Shown: in pieces, positions 26,009 to 32,080 of the stretch
Position numbering within the stretch: position 1 is the stretch's first letter
Layout: every line of letters begins with the position of its first letter
Assembly (NCBI GenBank): GCA_016297915.1
Contig: JAEDFU010000012.1
Location: 1-35,296 of the forward strand
From: Clostridia bacterium
Lineage (GTDB): Bacteria; Bacillota; Clostridia; Christensenellales; UBA1242
Reading direction: 5' to 3'
DNA: 35,296 bases
Made by a program: the position numbers and the translations under genes
The notes under the pieces: generated by a model
Databases searched by the model: none
What the model saw: only the letters and a program-made list of their open reading frames with translations
Told to the model about the DNA's origin: nothing

Positions 26009-26344
26009 CTATATCAATATGACCGAAACCCCACTATTTATTTGAAAAAGATTTTGATTAAGTATTGTTTCTGGATCAATTTTTTCGATTAGTTGTTTTG
26101 TTGGATTTAGGTCTCCCCAATTTTCACCAAAAACAAAGTCGGATATAATTTTTTCTTTTTTGAGATGAGGTAAATACTTTTTTACCTCATTTTTTATGAC
26201 TCCACCCATTCCATGCGAGCCATAACCATGAATAACCACAATAACCTTATTTCCTATAGCCTGTGAATACTTGATTTCCTGATCTATAAGATAGAGTGCA
26301 TAGTCGGCATTTGGATTGTCTTGTTTGATATTTATTACTCTCAT
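26009..26344 (-). CDS. Smr-domain protein
   Basis: The 111-aa protein consists of one Smr-like domain, with the VVIHGYGSHGMGGVIK core matching the HGxG(S)G loop of the MutS2/Smr family and a preceding helix with an alternating charge pattern. Smr domains bind or nick nucleic acids, and stand-alone Smr proteins have been tied to ribosome rescue and DNA repair. It starts one base after the rsmD stop codon, with GAGGGT upstream, so the two are co-translated. The precise substrate is unknown. Confidence 0.82.
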   Translation of the reverse strand: MRVINIKQDNPNADYALYLIDQEIKYSQAIGNKVIVVIHGYGSHGMGGVIKNEVKKYLPHLKKEKIISDFVFGENWGDLNPTKQLIEKIDPETILNQNLFQINSGVSVILI

Positions 26345-26899
26345 CTATACCCTCACAAGATAATCAACGGTAATGTAACCGTACTTTTTGGTATCAATAA
26401 TTTTTAGATTTTTCAAGCCCTTAATATCTGTTGAACCACTCAAGTTCAAGTCAGATGAATGTTCAAAGATAAGTACACCCTCACTTGTAAGCATTTGGCT
26501 ATCGTCAATAAATTTAATTGCATTAAGACCAAAGTCGCTTGCAAAAGGTGGGTCTACAAAGATTATATCAAATTTATCATCTTTCAATTTATTTAAACAG
26601 TCCATGTAATCCATATTTTTAAGATTAGGTTTTATTTTTGCTAGAGAAAAATTTTTTTCTATTAACTTGCAACTATCAAAGTTACTATCACAAGTAATAA
26701 CTTCATTTGCACCCCTGCTCAAAAATTCCAAGCTAAAAGCACCAGTTCCACCAAATAAATCTAAACATTTCGAATTTGGAATATCAAATTGAATTTTGTT
26801 AAAAATACCCTCTCTTGCTCTATCAAGAGTCGGTCTAATGTTTTTCAAATCAAATTCTTCGAGTTTTAAGCCTCTATACTTGCCAGCTATTATTCGCAT
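26345..26899 (-). CDS. rsmD: 16S rRNA (guanine(966)-N2)-methyltransferase
   Basis: Uses SAM to methylate G966 of 16S rRNA in the small subunit head. The start MRIIAGKYRG, the RPTLDRAREGIFN block, the SAM site LDLFGGTGAFS (46-56) and the catalytic DPPF (116-119) all fit RsmD. Length 184 aa. coaD, the commonest partner gene, is not next to it; an Smr gene is. Confidence 0.96.
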   Translation of the reverse strand: MRIIAGKYRGLKLEEFDLKNIRPTLDRAREGIFNKIQFDIPNSKCLDLFGGTGAFSLEFLSRGANEVITCDSNFDSCKLIEKNFSLAKIKPNLKNMDYMDCLNKLKDDKFDIIFVDPPFASDFGLNAIKFIDDSQMLTSEGVLIFEHSSDLNLSGSTDIKGLKNLKIIDTKKYGYITVDYLVRV

Positions 26900-27003
26900 G
26901 TATCACCTTCCAAATTTTTTAAAAATAAAAATGCTTTTTTATTCCAACTAAAAGTTAAAATTGGTTTCAAAAACTTATATGTAAACTTTTTTAGATTATA
27001 TAA

Positions 27004-27046
27004 CAAAAAAAATCAAATGCAAACTCAATCATTTGATTTTTTTATT
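27004..27046. terminator. Terminator after alr (bidirectional)
   Basis: AATCAAATG (27011-27019) pairs perfectly with CATTTGATT (27030-27038), flanked by an A-run and T7. It lies about 80 nt after the alr stop codon; nothing else is seen in 26900-27120. Confidence 0.85.
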
Positions 27047-27120
27047 ATTATTTTTATTAAAACTGCATATTATACATTTTAGTGCATGTTTATACCGTTA
27101 TTTCAATGAATAAAATTACA

Positions 27121-28206
27121 TTATTTAACAACATAATTCATTCTCTTGTAATTAAAGTGTAACAATACTTCGTATGGCGATGTATTCATCTTTTTGGCAA
27201 AATCATCAAGAGTTATTTTGTGATCACCTTGCGTCCCAAGGATTACAACACTATCGCCAATTTTTGCATTAACATTTGAAATGTCAACCATGAATACATC
27301 CATGCAAACCAACCCTACAATTGGACACTTTTGTCCAGAAATCAAAACCTTGAAACCATTAGACAATCTTCTATCCATTCCGTCAGCATACCCCATTGGA
27401 ACAACAGCGATTTTCATTCGTTTTTTTGCAACAAAAGTGCGGTCGTACCCAATTGACGATCCCTTACCTACTTCAAGGACATTTACAATTTGAGATTTGA
27501 TTGTTAGTACCAATTTATTGCCAATTGTGTTGTGAGTTCCACCATACAACAAAAAGCCATTTCTAACCATGTTAAGTGCAAATTTTGAGTCGTATGTAGT
27601 CGCAAAAGAATTTGCTATATGACAGATAATATGTTTGTTCTTTATGTATTTTTTATACTGCAAAAATCTAAGATATTGCTTTTTTATAAACCTAATATCT
27701 TGGCTTTTGGTTGCAAAGTGACTATACACACCCTCCAGGTTTACATAATCACAAAGCTCAATAATTTTGAGAGCCTTAATAAACTCCGAAATTTTGCAAA
27801 AACCATATCTATTGAGACCACTATTAACTTGCAAATGAATGTTGCAATTCAATTCATTTTCGCTACAAAACTTACATATTTCATATAGTTTTTGCAAATT
27901 TGACACACTGATTGAAATGTTATTTTCGCATGCTATGCCAATATCATCAACACTACAAACACCCAAAACCACAATCTTGGTAGTTTTGTCAAAGACTCTA
28001 ATATTTATTCCCTCACACACACTTGCAACAGCAAAAAAATCAACTATTCCAGCAATAGTAGAACAAATCGCCCTAGCACCCAATCCATATGCGTCAGCTT
28101 TGACGACAGCGCATAGTTTGACATCTTTGCCTATATGCTTTTTTATATTAATTGCGTTTGATTTAAGAACCCTAGTATCAATAATAAAATCATTAAAACT
28201 TTTCAT
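27121..28206 (-). CDS. alr: Alanine racemase
   Basis: PLP enzyme that makes D-alanine for peptidoglycan. The PLP lysine is K36 in AVVKADAYGLG, and the second catalytic tyrosine lies in GSSIGYDRTF. The C-terminal beta domain includes CMDVFMVDISN. The length of 361 aa is normal. No Shine-Dalgarno sequence precedes the ATG and no strong promoter is evident. Single-gene unit with a terminator downstream. Confidence 0.95.
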   Translation of the reverse strand: MKSFNDFIIDTRVLKSNAINIKKHIGKDVKLCAVVKADAYGLGARAICSTIAGIVDFFAVASVCEGINIRVFDKTTKIVVLGVCSVDDIGIACENNISISVSNLQKLYEICKFCSENELNCNIHLQVNSGLNRYGFCKISEFIKALKIIELCDYVNLEGVYSHFATKSQDIRFIKKQYLRFLQYKKYIKNKHIICHIANSFATTYDSKFALNMVRNGFLLYGGTHNTIGNKLVLTIKSQIVNVLEVGKGSSIGYDRTFVAKKRMKIAVVPMGYADGMDRRLSNGFKVLISGQKCPIVGLVCMDVFMVDISNVNAKIGDSVVILGTQGDHKITLDDFAKKMNTSPYEVLLHFNYKRMNYVVK

Positions 28207-28281
28207 AATACTATTTATGATACTATCTTGATTTTTTGTTCATAATGTCAGATGTATACACATATACTCCGTCATAACCAA

Positions 28282-28317
28282 GTCTTATACATTTTATCTA
28301 ATTGAATTAGATAAGAC
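28282..28317. repeat. Perfect inverted repeat in the alr-dut spacer
   Basis: TTATCTAATT and AATTAGATAA (28294-28314) flank a single G. An overlapping alternative pairing, GTCTTAT with ATAAGAC, encloses the same region. It has no T-tract, so it is not a standard terminator. It may be an operator or leader hairpin for alr. The rest of 28207-28504 shows no coding frame. Confidence 0.45.
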
Positions 28318-28501
28318 ATAAATAGTAAATTGTATATTTACTCTTCATGTTGTATTTTTATAATAAAAATTCATTGAACATATATGAATATTTATACTTT
28401 TCAAAACTTTTGTAAAATAATTAAATCACTATCCCACAAAGCAACTCTGGCAATAAATATTGAACGCATAACTCATTACAAACAAAAATTCTTTAGCCAA
28501 C

Positions 28502-28540
28502 AAAAAAACACCGCAAAATACTAGCGATGTTTAAAAAAAT
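28502..28540 (-). terminator. dut terminator
   Basis: AACACCGC (28507-28514) pairs with GCGATGTT (28524-28531) with one G-U pair in the RNA, followed on the minus strand by T7. It starts 12 nt after the dut stop codon. Confidence 0.85.
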
Positions 28541-28542
28541 TT

Positions 28543-28995
28543 TTACTTAGTAGTTGAGCCGTATCCACCGCCCCTAACACCAGTCACAGTTTCCTCGTTA
28601 TCAACTTTTAGATAAGGCATAAATAGTATTTGGGCAATTTTATCATTTTTGTGAATAACAAAATCTTTTGAGCCTCTATTTTTGAGAGCAACACCTATAT
28701 TTCCATCATTGTCAGGATTAGAATAATAATCTCCGTCAATAACACCGATGTCATTTGCAAGACAAATATCCTTTCTGCCCATACTGCTTCTTACACAAAG
28801 CAAAATAAATTCATTGTCATTACAACAAGCCTTAATATTTGTCCAAACAGTCACAATTTCGCCTGCTGGAATGACAATGTCTGTTGGGCTACAAATATCA
28901 TAGCCAGCAGAGTTAATAGTTGCACGCTTAGGCATTATAACATCCTTTTGTCCGTACATTATTGCATCATCTCTAACAACTTCAAATTTTCTCAT
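28543..28995 (-). CDS. dut: dUTP diphosphatase (trimeric dUTPase)
   Basis: Hydrolyses dUTP to dUMP to keep uracil out of DNA. The five motifs are visible: SAGYDI (29-34), RSSMG (69-73), GVIDGDYY (84-91), the KNDKIAQ block and the C-terminal GGGYGSTTK P-loop-like tail. Residue 88 is Gly where most homologues have Ser or Asn. The length (150 aa) is standard. AGGAGA precedes the ATG. It is monocistronic with its own promoter and a palindrome in the leader. Confidence 0.95.
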   Translation of the reverse strand: MRKFEVVRDDAIMYGQKDVIMPKRATINSAGYDICSPTDIVIPAGEIVTVWTNIKACCNDNEFILLCVRSSMGRKDICLANDIGVIDGDYYSNPDNDGNIGVALKNRGSKDFVIHKNDKIAQILFMPYLKVDNEETVTGVRGGGYGSTTK

Positions 28996-29010
28996 AATTT
29001 TCTCCTATTA

Positions 29011-29028
29011 TAACACTTTTAAGTGTTA
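29011..29028. promoter_or_regulatory. Palindromic operator candidate in the dut leader
   Basis: TAACACTT and AAGTGTTA are perfect 8-bp arms around a TT spacer. The site lies between the -10 box and the ribosome binding site of dut, a place where a repressor would block transcription or an RNA hairpin would affect the leader. Confidence 0.5.
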
Positions 29029-29042
29029 ATTTAACTAAAAAT

Positions 29043-29071
29043 ATTATATCAAATTACAATCAAATTTGCAA
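29043..29071 (-). promoter_or_regulatory. dut promoter
   Basis: A TTGCAA -35 box (29066-29071) and TATAAT -10 box (29043-29048) are separated by 17 nt on the minus strand. Confidence 0.8.
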
Positions 29072-29275
29072 GTTAGAGAACAAATGTTTTTGTTAGTTAT
29101 TCAATGTTTTGAAAAAAACTTTCAATATTACATTTAAGAGGTATGAACAAAACTTGTTAAATGGTTTATTTTATGACTTAAAAACTCCTTTATTCCCTTA
29201 TTTACCTAGCAAATTCGTGTTATATAATTTTATTTCGTTTTATACTAAATCACATAATTTTATTTAAGTTTTTGG

Positions 29276-29291
29276 TGTCTAATTTTAGACA
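29276..29291. repeat. Perfect palindrome in the spacer before dut
   Basis: TGTCTAA and TTAGACA surround a TT. No promoter was identified next to it. The surrounding spacer 29072-29340 is AT-rich and I see nothing else in it. Confidence 0.3.
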
Positions 29292-29345
29292 GATGTACTT
29301 GTTTCAATATATAAGAATAACTAACAATACAACAACTCTTTATGA

Positions 29346-29388
29346 GAGCAAAAAAAATACAACCGAGCAAGGTTGTATTTTTTTGTAT
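29346..29388 (-). terminator. Terminator of the three-helix membrane protein gene
   Basis: AAAATACAACC pairs with GGTTGTATTTT around GAGCAA, with a T-run on either strand. It lies just after the stop codon of the 139-aa gene. Confidence 0.9.
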
Positions 29389-29397
29389 TTTGTTTTC

Positions 29398-29817
29398 TTA
29401 TTTAAAGAAAATATACATTCCACCAAATGCAAAGAATAGCACACCACCAACCAATGCAATGGTTGGTAAAACATTTGCAAGAATCAATGCTGTAGTGCCT
29501 TTCCCATTGATTTTTCTTTGTTGTTTGGCTAAATTGATTGCTTTTATTTGAATTGAAAGTGTAAAAATCAAAACCAAAACTAAAACAAAAATACCCAAGC
29601 CAATATTTACCTGCCATGAACTAGCAACCAATATGAATGCAATCAAATAAACAATGGTGCTGACAATAGTTACAACAATAGATAATTTCCCTTTTTTGTT
29701 ATCTTTTAATTCTTCTTCTGTTGGATTGCGATTGATTTCGGTATCTCTTTTTCTTTCTATTCTCCAAAGTTTTCCGATAGCTTCAATCGTTGCCTTTAAA
29801 CCTCTAAAAAATTTCAT
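29398..29817 (-). CDS. Hypothetical three-helix membrane protein, 139 aa
   Basis: I do not recognise this family. The N-terminal 44 residues are charged and cytoplasmic (FFRGLKATIEAIGKLWRIERKRDTEINRNPTEEE). Three hydrophobic segments follow at about 45-66, 69-90 and 109-138. AAGGGAG precedes the ATG, and a near-consensus promoter stands just upstream. It is a single-gene unit. No function can be given. Confidence 0.75.
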   Translation of the reverse strand: MKFFRGLKATIEAIGKLWRIERKRDTEINRNPTEEELKDNKKGKLSIVVTIVSTIVYLIAFILVASSWQVNIGLGIFVLVLVLIFTLSIQIKAINLAKQQRKINGKGTTALILANVLPTIALVGGVLFFAFGGMYIFFK

Positions 29818-29847
29818 ATTTTCTCCCTTATGTAATATTATGAATAA

Positions 29848-29876
29848 ATTATATCATATTAAATAAAAAATCACAA
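29848..29876 (-). promoter_or_regulatory. Promoter of the 139-aa membrane protein gene
   Basis: TTGTGA (29871-29876) and TATAAT (29848-29853) are separated by 17 nt on the minus strand. Nothing else is seen in 29877-29990. Confidence 0.7.
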
Positions 29877-29989
29877 TAAAATTTATTTTCATAAATACAA
29901 ATTGTTAAATAATTAAAAATAAAACAATAATGTCATTTTTTAAATACTTTTTACAAATTTTATTAGACACTTTTGAAATTTGGACATTA

Positions 29990-30015
29990 AAAAAGCCCTT
30001 ATAAATAAAGGGCTT
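29990..30015 (-). terminator. Distal terminator closing the tRNA-Lys array
   Basis: AAGCCCTT and AAGGGCTT surround an ATAAATA loop, and on the minus strand a T6 run follows. It differs from the terminator repeated in each array unit and marks the distal end of the tandem array. Confidence 0.85.
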
Positions 30016-30491
30016 CAGTGGCGTCCGGGGAAAATATCGTTAGATATTTGATGAGCGTTAGCGAATATTTGAGCCCACGAGTACGCAACAAAAAAGCACT
30101 CTCAAAAGAGTGCTTTGTTTGGTGCTCCCTCGGGGACGGTGAACCCATACTAAGCATGTATGACCACAATCACTGTTGGACCCAATGCTACACAGTGGCG
30201 TCCGGGGAAAATATCGTTAGATATTTGATGAGCGTTAGCGAATATTTGAGCCCACGAGTACGCAACAAAAAAGCACTCTCAAAAGAGTGCTTTGTTTGGT
30301 GCTCCCTCGGGGACGGTGAACCCATACTAAGCATGTATGACCACAATCACTGTTGGACCCAATGCTACACAGTGGCGTCCGGGGAAAATATCGTTAGATA
30401 TTTGATGAGCGTTAGCGAATATTTGAGCCCACGAGTACGCAACAAAAAAGCACTCTCAAAAGAGTGCTTTGTTTGGTGCTCCCTCGGGGAC
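30016..30491 (-). repeat. 177-bp tandem array fused to the 3' end of tRNA-Lys
   Basis: Two complete identical 177-bp units (30016-30192 and 30193-30369) and a third partial copy (30370-30491) run into the tRNA-Lys gene. In the direction of tRNA transcription each unit begins with the last 18 nt of the tRNA (T-loop to CCA; copies at 30120, 30297 and 30474), followed by the tRNA terminator hairpin AAAGCACTC/GAGTGCTTT. Then come hairpin-forming segments: AATATC/GATATT, CACTGT/ACAGTG and CATAC/GTATG. Upstream of each extra tRNA tail the sequence reads GGGTTCACCGTCCCCG, so a T-arm-like hairpin is partly kept. The array is not a CRISPR: units are contiguous with no variable spacers. Confidence 0.95.
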
Positions 30492-30549
30492 TCGAACCCC
30501 GGACCCACTGATTAAGAGTCAGTTGCTCTACCAACTGAGCTAAGGAAGC
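30474..30549 (-). tRNA. tRNA-Lys (CTT)
   Basis: The 76-nt gene folds as a full cloverleaf: acceptor GCTTCCT/AGGGAGC with one G-U pair, D-arm AGCTCAGTTGGTAGAGC, anticodon stem ACTGA/TCAGT with loop CTCTTAA (anticodon CTT), and T-arm CGGGGTTCGAGTCCCCG. The CCA end is encoded. Its 3' end is shared with the downstream tandem array. Confidence 0.97.
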
Positions 30550-30571
30550 ATTTTCAAAAAATTACTTTGTA

Positions 30572-30600
30572 AGTATACCCCTATTTTTTGTTTCTGTCAA
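30572..30600 (-). promoter_or_regulatory. tRNA-Lys promoter
   Basis: A consensus TTGACA (30595-30600) and TATACT (30572-30577) with a 17-nt spacer stand about 22 nt before the mature tRNA 5' end on the minus strand. This is one of the strongest promoters in the window and would drive the array as a read-through transcript. Confidence 0.88.
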
Positions 30601-30691
30601 GATTTATTAATAAAATATTTTATTTTTTTGAACTGAATAATTTCTCACAATTTTCAAAAAATATTTTTAGATAAAAGTTTAAGGAGAGAAT

Positions 30692-30811
30692 ATGAATAAC
30701 AAAGACAACAAGGCAAACAAACGCTACAAAAAAAATGATCCATTAGGAAGTTATACAGGAGTTTGCGAGGACAAATACGACGCCCCTGTTCAAGATGCAG
30801 ATGATTTATAA
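30692..30811 (+). CDS. Small hydrophilic protein, 39 aa
   Basis: AAGGAG stands 5 nt before ATG 30692. The peptide begins MNNKDNKANKRYKKNDPLG, continues SYTGVCEDKY and ends DAPVQDADDL. A basic N-terminal third and an acidic end ending in PVQDADDL resemble short proteins I recall from other Clostridia. I am fairly sure it is real because of the ribosome binding site and codon use, but its function is unknown. A terminator-like hairpin follows at 30863-30896. Confidence 0.78.
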   Translation: MNNKDNKANKRYKKNDPLGSYTGVCEDKYDAPVQDADDL

Positions 30812-30818
30812 ACAAAAT

Positions 30819-30854
30819 AGCACTCTGGTTAGTCACTAACTTTTGAAACTAGTG
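30819..30854 (+). repeat. Left copy of paired stem-loop motif (AGCACTCT ... TTTTGAAACTAGTG)
   Basis: AGCACTCT (30819-30826) and TTTTGAAACTAGTG (30841-30854) flank a GTTAG/CTAAC stem-loop. The same two flanks, with a different stem, occur in inverted orientation at 31998-32031. Together they bracket 1.2 kb containing the kinase-like gene. Confidence 0.7.
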
Positions 30855-30862
30855 TAATAATT

Positions 30863-30896
30863 AAGAGAATTAGAAAAATCTAGTTCTCTTTTTTAT
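30863..30896 (+). terminator. Terminator downstream of the 39-aa gene
   Basis: AGAGAATTAG pairs with CTAGTTCTCT (one G-U pair) around AAAAAT, followed by T6 on the plus strand. Confidence 0.8.
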
Positions 30897-31074
30897 TGGC
30901 TACTTTATGCCGTGAAAGGTACTTGACAAGAGAAGAAATGAAAACACGATATCAAAAGACAGAGAAACGAAAAGGCAAAGCCATAAGCATAAATATAGTT
31001 TCTCTGTCTTAACCAGCAAAAAGAAAACTCATTTCAGAGACTCTTGTCAAGTGCACCATGGAATAAATTAGCCA
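30897..31074. mobile_element. 178-bp MITE-like element with long terminal inverted repeats
   Basis: The ends TGGCTA (30897) and TAGCCA (31069-31074) start imperfect inverted arms of about 35-40 bp. They contain a perfect 12-bp match ACTTGACAAGAG (30921-30932) / CTCTTGTCAAGT (31041-31052), then GAAATGA/TCATTTC. A 13-bp inner stem, AAGACAGAGAAAC / GTTTCTCTGTCTT, caps it, with a small GGC-AAA-GCC hairpin inside. It has no coding capacity. The shape fits a miniature inverted-repeat element or a structured RNA gene; I cannot see a clear target-site duplication. Confidence 0.6.
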
Positions 31075-31088
31075 TAACATATAACAGC

Positions 31089-31131
31089 AAAAAGCGAAAG
31101 TGTGTTACATTCACCAACACTTTCGCTTTTT
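31089..31131. terminator. Perfect 15-bp hairpin, bidirectional terminator-like
   Basis: AAAAAGCGAAAGTGT (31089-31103) pairs perfectly with ACACTTTCGCTTTTT (31117-31131). The T5 end allows termination on either strand. It lies downstream of the kinase-like gene. Confidence 0.75.
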
Positions 31132-31150
31132 GTCTGCTTTAATTTATTTT

Positions 31151-31214
31151 TTAGGCGTGTGTTTGTCTGTTCGAGCGAAGCGAGAACACTTGTATATGAC
31201 AAGCACACGCCTAA
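31151..31214. repeat. Nested 17-bp inverted repeat with inner TGTTC/GAACA hairpin
   Basis: TTAGGCGTGTGTTTGTC (31151-31167) and GACAAGCACACGCCTAA (31198-31214) pair except for one G-U position, and the loop holds a second hairpin, TGTTC-GAGCGAAGCGA-GAACA. No T-run follows on the minus strand, so it is not an ordinary terminator even though it begins 10 nt after the kinase-like gene. Confidence 0.65.
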
Positions 31215-31223
31215 ATGCCAAAT

Positions 31224-31910
31224 TTATAAATTTAATATGTTTTCATTTAATTCATTTTGATTAAAAGATTGTCGTATTTTATCAAATCGTTCCAACATTG
31301 TTTTTTCAGAAAATACATTTCTTTTAGTATAGCATGTTAAAGAATCTTCAAAATCTATAATTTCTAGTTGCTTGTTTTCTGGATTATAAAGAATATTGTG
31401 AGTTGTAAAATCACTCAAATATATATAATTTTTAATCATTTCTTCCATAGAAACTTTTATTTTGTCCATAATAACATCTTTTTCAGCAGAAGAAATATCA
31501 TTTTCTTTTTGATATTGGTATAAGCTTATCATATTCTTATGGTTTTTAAGAATATAACCAACACAAAAATCATCAACATATACTAGTCCCTGAGTTAAAG
31601 TTGTGTGTTTTAAATTTTTTTGTTTTGTCATTGCAAGTTTAATCATTTTTACTATGGTTGTTTCTATACCACCATAAACAATTTGATTGATTTGTTTTCT
31701 GTCTTTAATGATTTTAGTTATATCACCAAGTTTCTGTAAATTAATGCCATTGTTATCAACGCCGAATGCGTCTATAAAATCTTTATATTTAAACTTAAAT
31801 AAATACTCATCATTTAATTTTACAACCAAACCATAACTTCCATTTCCAATAAACTCATTATTGTTTATTATGTTGGATAACTCTGTTGAACTTAAATTTA
31901 ATGTTTTCAT
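31224..31910 (-). CDS. Small protein-kinase-like protein
   Basis: The 228-aa protein has a degenerate kinase fold. A glycine loop GNGSYGLVV (22-30) and an FKFKYK strand with a candidate ATP lysine (about 39-43) are followed by a catalytic-loop-like SDFTTHN with D167 and N172 in place of HRDLKPEN, and IIDFEDS (D186) in place of DFG. It is shorter than a full serine/threonine kinase domain. It may be a functional small-molecule or protein kinase or a pseudokinase. A consensus promoter ends 6 nt before the ATG, so the mRNA is probably leaderless. Structured DNA surrounds it, which suggests horizontal acquisition. Confidence 0.75.
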   Translation of the reverse strand: MKTLNLSSTELSNIINNNEFIGNGSYGLVVKLNDEYLFKFKYKDFIDAFGVDNNGINLQKLGDITKIIKDRKQINQIVYGGIETTIVKMIKLAMTKQKNLKHTTLTQGLVYVDDFCVGYILKNHKNMISLYQYQKENDISSAEKDVIMDKIKVSMEEMIKNYIYLSDFTTHNILYNPENKQLEIIDFEDSLTCYTKRNVFSEKTMLERFDKIRQSFNQNELNENILNL

Positions 31911-31916
31911 GCTTGT

Positions 31917-31945
31917 ATTATATCATATACATATATAAATTTCAA
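31917..31945 (-). promoter_or_regulatory. Promoter of the kinase-like gene; predicts a leaderless transcript
   Basis: TTGAAA (31940-31945), a 17-nt spacer, and TATAAT (31917-31922) lie on the minus strand. Only the 6 nt ACAAGC separate the -10 box from the ATG, which puts the transcription start at or next to the start codon. No Shine-Dalgarno sequence is present. Confidence 0.75.
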
Positions 31946-31997
31946 TGGTTAATAATAAAAATACTTTATCAAATTAATGATAAAGCATTTTATATTT

Positions 31998-32031
31998 CAC
32001 TAGTTTCAAAAGGGACAACCCTTAGAGTGCT
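31998..32031 (-). repeat. Right copy of paired stem-loop motif
   Basis: On the minus strand AGCACTCT (32024-32031) and TTTTGAAACTAGTG (31998-32011) flank an AAGGG/CCCTT stem-loop. The flanks are identical to those at 30819-30854, but the hairpin sequence between them is different. Confidence 0.7.
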
Positions 32032-32080
32032 TTTTTATTCGGTTAAACTAATATTTCCCCATTTAAAAATACATATAAAA

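Noticed and set aside
30016..30491. CRISPR array
   Set aside because: Units are 177 bp, contiguous and identical throughout with no variable spacers; no cas genes are present.
30018..30515. 165-codon plus-strand frame of exact 59-residue repeats
   Set aside because: It is produced by the 177-bp tandem array, has no ribosome binding site, ends inside the tRNA-Lys gene and runs antisense to it.
31151..31214. Intrinsic terminator of the kinase-like gene
   Set aside because: The strong stem is not followed by a T-run on the gene's strand; the hairpin at 31089-31131 is a better terminator.
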